NCBI RefSeq assembly: GCF_007671655.1
Contig: NZ_VCGX01000002.1
Coordinates: 248,001 to 312,000 of the forward strand
Length of the DNA stretch: 64,000 nt
DNA from: Marinobacter piscis
Lineage (GTDB): Bacteria; Pseudomonadota; Gammaproteobacteria; Pseudomonadales; Oleiphilaceae
Direction of reading: 5' to 3'
Position numbers and translations under genes: made by a program. The notes under the pieces were generated by a model. That model had not been told where the DNA came from and made no database searches. It worked only from the letters and a program-made list of their open reading frames with translations. Of the stretch, positions 46,178-54,156 are shown one piece after another; position 1 is the stretch's first letter, and the number at the start of each line of letters is the position of its first letter.

Positions 46178-46534
46178 ATGGAGTTACAACAGCTCACAGT
46201 ATTGGCGCTCATCGCTCTTATTACTGCCGGATTTGGAGTGTGGTTTCAATACATTCCGGGGCGGCCGAACAAAATCATTCCCTGGCCTCAACGAGCCCCT
46301 TTTCTTGGTGGCGGCCAGCCAGAAGCCCATGCCTGGTCGCGGTTCCACGTTCGTTACTACCCTATGACGCTACTGCTCATCGCCTTTGAGATGGAGATGA
46401 TGTTCATGTACCCGTGGGCGGTGGTCTATGTTTCTGAAGGCATCATCGCACTGGCTGAGATGGGCATGTTTCTGGGCATTCTTTCGATTGGCATTCTTTA
46501 TGGCTGGCGTGAAGGGGCGTTCAAGTGGCAGTAA
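46178..46534 (+). CDS. nuoA: Complex I-like subunit A
   Basis: A 118-residue membrane protein with three hydrophobic segments and the NuoA pattern: the cytoplasmic loop carries RFHVRYYPMTLLLIAFEMEMMFMYPWAV, where the E-M-E-M and YPW residues match the conserved loop of subunit A. The canonical loop Cys is replaced (family Y-x-C-G region absent). It is the first gene of an eight-gene complex I-like set. The AGGAG upstream (46158) is unusually far from the ATG. Confidence 0.87.
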   Translation: MELQQLTVLALIALITAGFGVWFQYIPGRPNKIIPWPQRAPFLGGGQPEAHAWSRFHVRYYPMTLLLIAFEMEMMFMYPWAVVYVSEGIIALAEMGMFLGILSIGILYGWREGAFKWQ

Positions 46535-47811
46535 CCTGGTTTCGCAAGCTCGGGAATCAGGCCCCCGTTCCGGTTTTTCCGTTGGTAGGCAAAAACGGTG
46601 AAGCCGCGCTTGAGGCTTTGCACTTGTCGCCAGCAGTAACGATCGTGCAATCACCTAAGCAGGCGCGCGCTCTGGCTGTGTTAGGTTGTATCGACCACCA
46701 AGATCAGCCGGCGTTCCGTCGCGTCCACGACCAGGTACCTGCCCCGAGGGTCACCGGCTGGTGCAGTACGATGGCCCTGCCGAAGGAATTATCAGATACC
46801 GCGGTTGTAGTGGCGTCTGCCGATCAGTTAGGGACACAAGTTCAGCAAGCCGTTCACGCACTGGATGCTGGCCAACGGCGTTCTGATCCGAACCTGTGTC
46901 CCGATGAGCCGCCAGCGCCGTGGAAAGGCGTAGGCGACGGCCATGGCGGCGAGGGCATGATGGGCGGTAAACCTTATGGCCGGCCCATGGCCATGCCAGA
47001 AGATGACCTTCGCGATGGCCTGCAACTTGATCCGCTGGCGTTCTCATTCGGGCCATTTTCGTCACTGTTACCCCCGGGCATGGTGGCTAAGGTTAGGCTG
47101 CATGGGGATGTTATCGCAGGCTGGGAGATAGCCTCACAGCCCTACGAACTGACACTGCCGTCTGTATTTTTTCAAGCCCTTGAGCAACCGGTCGCCATTG
47201 AAGAACTGGAACTTGCCCGGGCGGCTTTTCATTTGCGCCGATTGGCTGGTGCTCTCCAGGTAAATGGCTTGGGCGCCCATGCCCGGCGCCTTCGGCACAA
47301 GGTGGCTGGACTGACGTGCGGTCAGACCCTTACTGAGGTAGCTAACGCCCATATTCTGGAGTCATTACGTTGGGTGGCGGGGGCCGACAAAGGTGTAGTT
47401 CACCATGAAAGCCAGGTCCGTTTGCGTGGGCCGGCCGCGCGTGCCACCGGAGACCCTCGGGATGCACGGCTGAATGATCCCGCGTATGCAGCACTTGGTT
47501 TTGAGCCAGTGGTTCAGCAACAGGGCAACTGTGCAGCGCGCTGGAAACAGTGGCGGGACGAAGCCGGCCAGGCGTTGGCATTAGCTGCAGCGGCGGCTGA
47601 AACTCAAGCCATGAGCTCGCCCTATGGAGCAGTGGAGTCGCCGGTGGGAGAGCTGACAACATCTACACCACCGGCGGATATCAGCGACCTTCTGCCTTCG
47701 ATGCTGATCGGTCTGGAGTGGAGTGAGGCCATGTCTGTACTTGCCAGCCTTGATGTCCCGGCTGTGCGTTATGCGGATGTCATGCAAGTACAAGGAGGCG
47801 GCGCTCTATGA
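46525..47811 (+). CDS. Degenerate NuoB/NuoD-like fusion subunit
   Basis: A 428-residue soluble protein with GTG start overlapping nuoA by 10 bases. Residues about 35-95 resemble the second half of NuoB (TIVQSPKQARALAVLGCI, then RVHDQVPAPRVTGWCSTM, compare YDQMPEPKxVxxMGxCA). The NuoB pair of adjacent Cys that binds cluster N2 is absent. Residues about 138-428 resemble the NuoD/hydrogenase large-subunit side, opening with HGGEGMMGGKPYGRPMA; the NuoD HPSxHG quinone-site motif and all hydrogenase CxxC motifs are missing. It probably caps the membrane arm, but with no visible Fe-S ligand set. Homology is inferred by eye. Confidence 0.6.
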   Translation: MAVTWFRKLGNQAPVPVFPLVGKNGEAALEALHLSPAVTIVQSPKQARALAVLGCIDHQDQPAFRRVHDQVPAPRVTGWCSTMALPKELSDTAVVVASADQLGTQVQQAVHALDAGQRRSDPNLCPDEPPAPWKGVGDGHGGEGMMGGKPYGRPMAMPEDDLRDGLQLDPLAFSFGPFSSLLPPGMVAKVRLHGDVIAGWEIASQPYELTLPSVFFQALEQPVAIEELELARAAFHLRRLAGALQVNGLGAHARRLRHKVAGLTCGQTLTEVANAHILESLRWVAGADKGVVHHESQVRLRGPAARATGDPRDARLNDPAYAALGFEPVVQQQGNCAARWKQWRDEAGQALALAAAAAETQAMSSPYGAVESPVGELTTSTPPADISDLLPSMLIGLEWSEAMSVLASLDVPAVRYADVMQVQGGGAL

Positions 47812-48734
47812 CGATAACGCTGTTACTGGCTTCTGTCGGAACCGTTTTGCTGGCGCTGCTGGTCGGTGTCTACTGTGTGACAGCGGTTGATCGTGCGGTA
47901 GCTGCGCGCATTACGGGTGAGCCACGCAGCCCCTTGTTGCTGGCTCCCTTGCACACCGCTGCGCGCCTGTGGCACGCCCCCCATAATGAAACTGAAACCC
48001 CGGACCGGTCCGCCTGGCGACTGGCGCCGGTACTGTATCTGGTGCTGGCGGCCATGGGCCTGGCGCTGGTGCCCTGGAGCCGTGACTTTGTGCCGGTCGA
48101 CCTGACCACCGGCATTGTGTTCTGGGGTGCCATAGAACCTTTGGCAACGGTGCTGATTTTTCTCAAAGGATGGGCGTCCAACGCTCATTTCCCTCTGCTG
48201 GGCGGCTACCGCTATGTGTCTCTGGGTTTATCATACATTCTGGTCAGCATGTTCGTGCTGATTGGTGTTGCGCTGCCTGCCGAATCGTTGCAGGTGAGTG
48301 CCGTTGTTGAAGCGCAATCGGAACTGTGGAATGTGGTTCGCCAGCCGCTGGGCCTGCCGCTGTTTTTAATTGTGGGACTGGGCGTGAGTTTCTGGGGCCC
48401 GCTGAATTTTGTTGACGCCGAGGACCTGCACGGCGGTGCAGCCTCGGAAGAGGCGGGGCGGGTTCAGCTGTTATGGGGCCTGGGCCGCGCGGCGATGTTA
48501 TTCGCGTTCTCGGCCATCGCCGCGTCGGCTTTTCTGGGTGGCTGGCACGGCCCCTGGCTGCCCGGCCCGGTGTGGCTGATGGTTAAAACCCTGGCGGTGG
48601 TGTGGATGCTGGTTGCTTTGGGGCATTACGTTCCTCGGGTATCGCCGGAACGGTTCCTGACCATCGCCTGGGTGATTTTGCTGCCGCTGGCGTTTCTGGA
48701 TCTTGCCTGGGCGGGTGTGGAGGCCTTGTTATGA
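47808..48734 (+). CDS. nuoH: Complex I-like subunit H
   Basis: A 308-residue membrane protein with about eight hydrophobic segments. Subunit-H-like features are the early RITGEPRSPLLLAPLHTAARLW (compare the conserved amphipathic loop with RxGP and Q-D-x-K-L), the WGPLNFVDAEDLHGG loop and EEAGRVQLLWGLGRAAMLFA (compare ELxxGFxxEYSG and following). The conserved acidic quinone-cavity residues are partly changed. Start overlaps the previous stop by 4 bases. Identity as a NuoH or hydrogenase-4 membrane homologue is likely; function in this set is unclear. Confidence 0.75.
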   Translation: MTITLLLASVGTVLLALLVGVYCVTAVDRAVAARITGEPRSPLLLAPLHTAARLWHAPHNETETPDRSAWRLAPVLYLVLAAMGLALVPWSRDFVPVDLTTGIVFWGAIEPLATVLIFLKGWASNAHFPLLGGYRYVSLGLSYILVSMFVLIGVALPAESLQVSAVVEAQSELWNVVRQPLGLPLFLIVGLGVSFWGPLNFVDAEDLHGGAASEEAGRVQLLWGLGRAAMLFAFSAIAASAFLGGWHGPWLPGPVWLMVKTLAVVWMLVALGHYVPRVSPERFLTIAWVILLPLAFLDLAWAGVEALL

Positions 48735-49345
48735 GCGCTGTTGATATTACCTTTTTCATTAATGCCGCGGTTGCCATCTTTGCGGGTTGGCGCGTGTTCG
48801 TCACCGATTCCATGGTGCGGGCCTCGTTTTTTCTGCTTATTTCCTTTCTGGCGGTGGGCGTGATCATGCTGCTTTTGGCCGCGGTGTATCTGGGGGTGGC
48901 ACTGTTTTTCATGATGGCGGTTGAGATGATGGTGATGGCGCTGTTTATGGTGATGTTCATGATGAACCCCGCAGGGCTGAACCCGATGAAAATGGTGCAC
49001 CAGGAGAAGGTAGCCATTGGCGTGGGCGTGGTGGTGTTTGCAGCGCTGAGTGCCGTGGCGGTTTTCGGGGAGTTTCCCTCACGACCGGTACCGGAAGGGT
49101 TACAACCAGTGGTCTCTCTTGGCCATGAGTTATTGGGGAAGTCCATGCTGGTGTTCGAGTCCGCCGGCGTTACCCTGCTGGCGACGATGATTGCTGTGGT
49201 TATGCTGACCAGTCATCGCGGTCGCTATGGCGACGCCAATCATGGCTCGCAGCCACCGGGTCTGGAGCCGGGGGGTGACCCTGCAGATAAACCGGAAGAA
49301 ACAGAAGAGGGTGGGCATCACCACCATCATCACCACCACCATTAA
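48731..49345 (+). CDS. nuoJ: Complex I-like subunit J with C-terminal His9 tail
   Basis: From ATG 48731, in an ATGA overlap with nuoH, the product has 204 residues and five hydrophobic segments. VRASFFLLISFLAVGVIMLLLAAVYLG and the VEMMVMALFMVMFMM helix match subunit J, whose third helix carries the pi-bulge. A hydrophilic Pro/Glu-rich tail ends in nine consecutive His (49316-49342), coded by mixed CAT and CAC. The tail may bind metal. Confidence 0.85.
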   Translation: MSAVDITFFINAAVAIFAGWRVFVTDSMVRASFFLLISFLAVGVIMLLLAAVYLGVALFFMMAVEMMVMALFMVMFMMNPAGLNPMKMVHQEKVAIGVGVVVFAALSAVAVFGEFPSRPVPEGLQPVVSLGHELLGKSMLVFESAGVTLLATMIAVVMLTSHRGRYGDANHGSQPPGLEPGGDPADKPEETEEGGHHHHHHHHH

Positions 49346-49380
49346 ATGAGTGTGAATGGTTCTGTCATAAGGAGAGACGT

Positions 49381-49686
49381 ATGACGCTGACAACACTTCT
49401 GATTGTGGCGGCCGCTCTGATCGGCATTGGTATTTACGGCACACTGTCACAGCAGTCGTTCGTAATGTTGATGATGGGCCTGGAGTTAATAGTGAATGGT
49501 GCCATGCTCGCGGCGGTCAGTTTCTGGGCTCTGAGCGCTGCCGGTGCCCCTGAAGGCCAGCTGCTGACGATTGTTGCGATGGCAGTGATGGCCATCGAGA
49601 TGGCCATGGGCTTTGCGCTGGTGGTGGCCGTGTTCCGCGCCAAACAGGCAGATACCACGGAAGCGCTGGACGGGCTGAAACACTGA
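49381..49686 (+). CDS. nuoK: Complex I-like subunit K
   Basis: A 101-residue protein with three hydrophobic segments, the standard NuoK size. The two membrane Glu characteristic of subunit K are present in MMGLELIVNGAML and MAIEMAMGFALVVAVFR. It follows nuoJ after 35 bases with GGAGAG as ribosome site and overlaps nuoL by one base in a TGATG. Confidence 0.92.
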   Translation: MTLTTLLIVAAALIGIGIYGTLSQQSFVMLMMGLELIVNGAMLAAVSFWALSAAGAPEGQLLTIVAMAVMAIEMAMGFALVVAVFRAKQADTTEALDGLKH

Positions 49687-51635
49687 TGCTTTGGCTGGCC
49701 CCGCTTTTTCCCATTATCGCCGCGCTGTTGCTGTACCGTTTCTGGGCAACAAGCCCATCCCGGTTAGCCATTGCCTGGTCCGCTGCGGCCGTGGTGTTTT
49801 TAGAGCTGGCAATTGTGTGGTTTGCAGAAGCTTCGGGCTGGAGCGGCGTGCTCAACTGGAATCGCCATCTGCAACTTGGCATAGGTTTTACGCCGCTGAC
49901 GTTTTTAGCCGCCTTGGTGGTACCTGTGGTGGCTGCGCCTATTGTGTTCTTCGCCGCTGCCCATGAAGAGCCTGAGAGGCTGGGACGTTTAATCGCCTTG
50001 CTGGTGGGTTTTGTCGGCGTAATGCAGCTGATTATTCTCGCGCGGGATTTGCTCAGCCTGCTGATTGCCTGGGAAATTGCCGGTGCTTTCTCATGGTTAT
50101 TAATTGGCCACCGGTTTCAGGATCCGGAGCGCGGCCGCAACGCGTCCCAGGCGTTTCTGGTGACCCGTGCAGGGGATCTTGGTTTATACCTGGCTGCCTT
50201 TGTAGCCTTTCAACAAGCCGGAAACCTGGCCTATGCCGGCCTTGATCAGATGAGCCCTGTGGCGGCCAGTCTGTTCGCCGCAGGCGTTACGGTCGCCGCA
50301 TTCAGCAAGTCGGCTCAACTGCCGTTTTCGCCCTGGCTGTTCGCTGCCATGTCTGGCCCCGCTTCGGTATCGGCGCTGCTGCACGCCGCAACCATGGTCG
50401 CCGCGGGTGTGGTGCTGCTGATGCAGTTGCAGCCAATGCTGGCGGATGTCAGCTGGTTCGGGCCTGTGCTGATGACCGTCGGGCTGGCTACGGCGTTGGC
50501 CGGGGGGCTGGTGGCGGCGGCATCACCCCACGCAAAACGCCTGTTGGCGGGCTCTACTTCAGCCCATTATGGTTTGATGTTTGTGGCTATAGGTGCAGGT
50601 TATCCCGTGGTTGCGTTGCTGCATTTTGCCTTGCACGCACTCATGAAAGCGCCGCTGTTCATGGTGGCGGGCATTGCGGGTCATCAGGCCGGTAGTTATA
50701 ACCTTGCGAATATCGCCCGTGTTCGTTTGCCTGACAGCCTGATATACACCAGCGCTATCGCGGCCCTGGCGCTGGCCGGTTTGTTTCCACTGGGTGCTGC
50801 CTGGACAAAAGAGGGCGTGGTGTCTGCCGCAGGAGTCGTAGCGCCATGGCTGGCAATCGTGGTGATGCTCGCGGGCGGGCTGAGTGCAGTTTATGCAGCG
50901 CGTTTTCAGTGGAGTCTGTTCCTCCGCCATAAAGAAAAGCAACCGGGTAACTCATCTACATCCGGTCCTGCTTGGCAACAGCACGGGCCGCTATATGTGC
51001 TCGCCGTCCTGGTGTTATCAGGCAGTGTTCTATGGTTGCCGACGGTCAATCGCGAGCTGGGTGCCTGGCTGGCATCTTCGTTTCCGGGGATCAGGCTGTG
51101 GGAGTTTGTCGTCTCAATGGTTTTGGTATTGCTAGGCCTGTTCGCAGGTTATCGCATGGTGACGACTGAGCTGGGGCAGGGCGGGCGCAGGCTCAGCGCC
51201 GGGCGCGACTTTTTGGCTCGCTGGCTGTTTCTGCCGCAACTTGCTCAGCGTTTTGTTGTTATGCCGGTGGACGCGTTATCACGGCGTTTGGCGACCCTTG
51301 ATGATAAAGCCGTGGATGCCGTTGTTCGCGCTGGCGCCCGTTTTGCTCTTTGGCTGGCCAGTGTTGGTGTGCGCTCAGGGGAGTCACTGTCTGATCTGTT
51401 GCCCAGGGGAGGTGCCAGGTTTGGCCTGGCCCTCGCCGCGACCAGCAGCCGCTGTCTGGAATGGTTATCTGACCAACTGCCCGAAGCGCCATCCCGTTTG
51501 TCCGGCCTGGCCGGACACCAGATACGACGGCTGCAATCGGGCATGTTGCACCACTATTACAGTCTGATGGCCGCCGGCGTGGGCGTTTTTGTGCTCACAC
51601 TGCTATTCGCTATTATTAAAGGAGGGTTATTGTGA
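49686..51635 (+). CDS. nuoL: Complex I-like antiporter-type subunit L
   Basis: A 649-residue membrane protein of the NuoL/MrpA antiporter family with about 16 hydrophobic segments. Key residues survive: Glu in LLIAWEIAGAFSWLL, Lys in AAFSKSAQLPFSPW, His in SALLHAATMVAAGVV, Lys in LHALMKAPLF and Lys in AAWTKEGVV. The usual WLPDAM is WLFAAM here. The C-terminal part includes a long amphipathic region (about 490-590) before a final membrane segment, as expected for the lateral helix. It appears intact. Confidence 0.9.
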   Translation: MLWLAPLFPIIAALLLYRFWATSPSRLAIAWSAAAVVFLELAIVWFAEASGWSGVLNWNRHLQLGIGFTPLTFLAALVVPVVAAPIVFFAAAHEEPERLGRLIALLVGFVGVMQLIILARDLLSLLIAWEIAGAFSWLLIGHRFQDPERGRNASQAFLVTRAGDLGLYLAAFVAFQQAGNLAYAGLDQMSPVAASLFAAGVTVAAFSKSAQLPFSPWLFAAMSGPASVSALLHAATMVAAGVVLLMQLQPMLADVSWFGPVLMTVGLATALAGGLVAAASPHAKRLLAGSTSAHYGLMFVAIGAGYPVVALLHFALHALMKAPLFMVAGIAGHQAGSYNLANIARVRLPDSLIYTSAIAALALAGLFPLGAAWTKEGVVSAAGVVAPWLAIVVMLAGGLSAVYAARFQWSLFLRHKEKQPGNSSTSGPAWQQHGPLYVLAVLVLSGSVLWLPTVNRELGAWLASSFPGIRLWEFVVSMVLVLLGLFAGYRMVTTELGQGGRRLSAGRDFLARWLFLPQLAQRFVVMPVDALSRRLATLDDKAVDAVVRAGARFALWLASVGVRSGESLSDLLPRGGARFGLALAATSSRCLEWLSDQLPEAPSRLSGLAGHQIRRLQSGMLHHYYSLMAAGVGVFVLTLLFAIIKGGLL

Positions 51636-52738
51636 TACTCACTGCCGCACTGGCCATTCCCTTACTGGGCGCACTGGCGCTGGCACTCTGGACCGGCTGG
51701 TCGCAATCTGCAGCCCGGCGTTGGGCTGTTGCAGTCAGTATCATTCCATTGGCTCTGATGGCATTAGCCTGGTGGCGCTTTGATAATAACGGCGCCATGT
51801 TCCAGCTTGTGGAGGAGGTGGAGTGGGTGCCCACCCTGGGTATGGGCTTTCGCCTCGGGGTGGACGGTATTGCCTTGGCTGTCGCCGCCATGTCGGCGTT
51901 GCTGTTCACGGCAGCTATAGCTTATCCGGTGGATACCCGTGGTTCCGCACGCCAGTATTATGCCTGGCTGTTGTTTCTGGAGGCGGCCTCATTAGGGGTG
52001 TTTCTGACGCTGGATCTGTTGCTGTTCTACGTGTTTTTCGACCTTACCCTGGTGGGTATGTATTTCCTCATTGCCGGCTGGGGCCACGGGAAACCGGAAA
52101 GGGCTGCGCTCAAGTTCTTTATCTATACGCTGTTCGGGTCGCTCTTTTTGTTGCTGGCGATTTTAGGTCTGTACCTTGCAGCCGATCCGCTCACCTTCGA
52201 TATGCGCGAACTGATTGCCCAACAGCCGCTGGCCGGTGCCGGCGTCATCGCCAGTGTGGTGATGGCGGCTTTCCTTCTGGGATTCTTGATAAAAACACCA
52301 CTGGCGCGTTTTCATACCTGGCTGCCCGCTGCCCGCTGCCCACGTAGACGCGCCGGCGCCAGCTTCCGCCATTCTGGCCGGCGTGTTGTTGAAAATGGGG
52401 ACCTATGGCCTGATCCGGATCCCGTACAGCATGATGGCCGACACCTTCACCCGGTGGGCCTTGCCTCTCGGTATTCTGGCGCTGATTTCCGTTATTTATG
52501 GCTCGCTGGCGTTGCCTTGTTGGGGCTTCTGATTTCCGCTGCATTGTTCTTACGCATATTGCAATCGTTGTTCTTCGGAGAACTCCCTGACCGCTGGAAG
52601 TCCATGCCGGACCTGAATGCCATAGAGGTTTCCGTACTGGGGGTTCTGTTGGGGCTGGTGGTGCTGATTGGCGTTTATCCTGCCGTTCTGATTGATCTGG
52701 TCGAAACCTCCATCGTCTGGCTGGTAGGAGGCCAGTAA
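51632..52738 (+). pseudogene. nuoM: Complex I-like subunit M, damaged by heptamer expansion and internal deletion
   Basis: The open frame gives 368 residues instead of about 490-510. Up to 52320 it is a normal NuoM (LRLGVDGIAL, FFDLTLVGMYFLIAGWG, FLIKTPLARFHTWLP). There GCTGCCC occurs three times in tandem (52321-52341); with two copies the next codons would read AAHVDAPAPASAILAGVLLKMGTYGLIR as expected, so one extra copy shifts the frame by +1. The true sequence continues in that other frame to YGSLA (about 52510) and then jumps directly to the last membrane segments (AGVALLGLLISAALF), back in the first frame. About 125-140 codons, covering roughly helices 8-12, are absent. Probably non-functional. 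Confidence 0.85.
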
Positions 52739-54156
52739 TGCCCGTTTCCGACCTGCTACCGGAGCTGATGGTATTGATAGGTGCGGCGGCCATTGTCGTC
52801 AGTGCGTCATTTTTACCGCACCGGCTGCACTGGCTGTGTGCTGTCGCAGCAATCGCAGTGTTACTCGCCAGCTCCGTCGTGGTTTGCCTGCGCTGGAATG
52901 ACCCAGCTCAGCTGACATTTTCAGGCATCTGGGCGCTGGACGGCGGGGCCGGGTTTGCCAAACTGGTGATTTTTGGCAGTGCCATTGCCGCCTCAGCGCT
53001 TTCCCCGCAATGGATGGCCACCGATCGCCGCCACGGTGAGTATTATGGCCTTCTGCTATTCGTAGCTCTGGGCGCTGTGATGATGGCCGCTGCGGCCGAC
53101 ACCATGGAGCTGATTATCGGGGTCTTGCTGTCGTCGGTGACGAGTTATGCGCTGGTAGGCTATCACCGCCAATGGAGTCCGGCGCAGGAAGCGGCGATGA
53201 AATATTTCCTGATCGGCGCATTGGCCAATGCCTTATTGGTGGTCGGGGTCGTGCTGCTGTTCGGTCTGACCGGGGCCACAGGTTATCGCGAACTGAGTGC
53301 CGGGTTAGCGGCCAACCCTGACCCATGGGTAGTGACCGTTGCGTTTGTATTCATACTGGTTGGCCTGGCGTTCAAACTGGGGGCTACGCCCGTGCACATG
53401 TGGGTACCGGATGTGGCCCAGGCTGCCCCGGCCCCGGTCGCGGCTCTGGTTACCATCATTACCAAGGTTGGGGCCGCCGTTGCACTAGCGCGGTTTACTC
53501 TGTTATTGCCCGAAAACATAGCCTGGCCGTGGGCCATAGCCCTCATGGCTACAGTCACCATGATCTGGGGTAACCTGGCGGCGCTGTGGCAAACCAATCT
53601 GCGCCGGCTGTTGGGGTGGTCGGCTGTGTCCCAGTCGGGGTACGCGCTCATGGCCATTGTGGTTATCGGCGTGGTGGATCAGGCTCTGGCGGCGTTGCTG
53701 GTATTTCTCGCCAGCTACGCCGTGGCCAATCTGGCGGCATTTTCAGCGGTGGTGTATTTGCGAGGGCGCACCGACTTATCCGACTACCGCGGGCTGGCCC
53801 GTCAGCGCCCATGGACAGCGGCGGTGATCATACTGGTGTTGCTGTCCTTCCTGGGGCTGCCACCGCTGGTGGGCTTCTTTGGCAAGTTCCTGTTATTCAG
53901 CGTCGTGATTGAAGGCGGTTATGCCTGGCTTGCCGTTGTTGCGGTGATCAACACGGTGGTGTCACTATTTTACTATCTGCGGGTGATTGCCGTGCTGGTG
54001 CTGCCCCGCGAGCACCAGCACTCGGCAGATATGGGCTGGGCGGCTGGCACCACCATGATTGTCACCGGGCTGTTGGTTCTGGCTCTGGGGCTTGGGGCCA
54101 ATGGGTTGATTGAGCTTGCCCGGGTGTTACTGGCTCCTTACCACCCAGTGCCTTAA
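52738..54156 (+). CDS. nuoN: Complex I-like antiporter-type subunit N
   Basis: A 472-residue membrane protein with about 14 hydrophobic segments. NuoN/MrpD-type motifs include YYGLLLFVALGAVMMAAA, EAAMKYFLIGALANALLVVG, FKLGATPVHMWVPDVAQAAPAPVAALV, WSAVSQSGYALMAI and FLGLPPLVGFFGKF. The functional Lys in FKLG and in FGKF are present. It overlaps the nuoM stop by one base and converges on the M23 peptidase gene with a 4-base stop overlap. It is intact. Confidence 0.92.
   Translation: MPVSDLLPELMVLIGAAAIVVSASFLPHRLHWLCAVAAIAVLLASSVVVCLRWNDPAQLTFSGIWALDGGAGFAKLVIFGSAIAASALSPQWMATDRRHGEYYGLLLFVALGAVMMAAAADTMELIIGVLLSSVTSYALVGYHRQWSPAQEAAMKYFLIGALANALLVVGVVLLFGLTGATGYRELSAGLAANPDPWVVTVAFVFILVGLAFKLGATPVHMWVPDVAQAAPAPVAALVTIITKVGAAVALARFTLLLPENIAWPWAIALMATVTMIWGNLAALWQTNLRRLLGWSAVSQSGYALMAIVVIGVVDQALAALLVFLASYAVANLAAFSAVVYLRGRTDLSDYRGLARQRPWTAAVIILVLLSFLGLPPLVGFFGKFLLFSVVIEGGYAWLAVVAVINTVVSLFYYLRVIAVLVLPREHQHSADMGWAAGTTMIVTGLLVLALGLGANGLIELARVLLAPYHPVP

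Noticed and set aside
49316..49342. His run as an engineered affinity tag
   Set aside because: It follows a natural Pro/Glu-rich tail, uses mixed codons and lies within an otherwise native operon with no vector sequence.
52321..52341. Heptamer repeat as a phase-variation switch of nuoM
   Set aside because: Three copies are few for slippage switching, and the separate internal deletion means that neither phase would give a complete NuoM.
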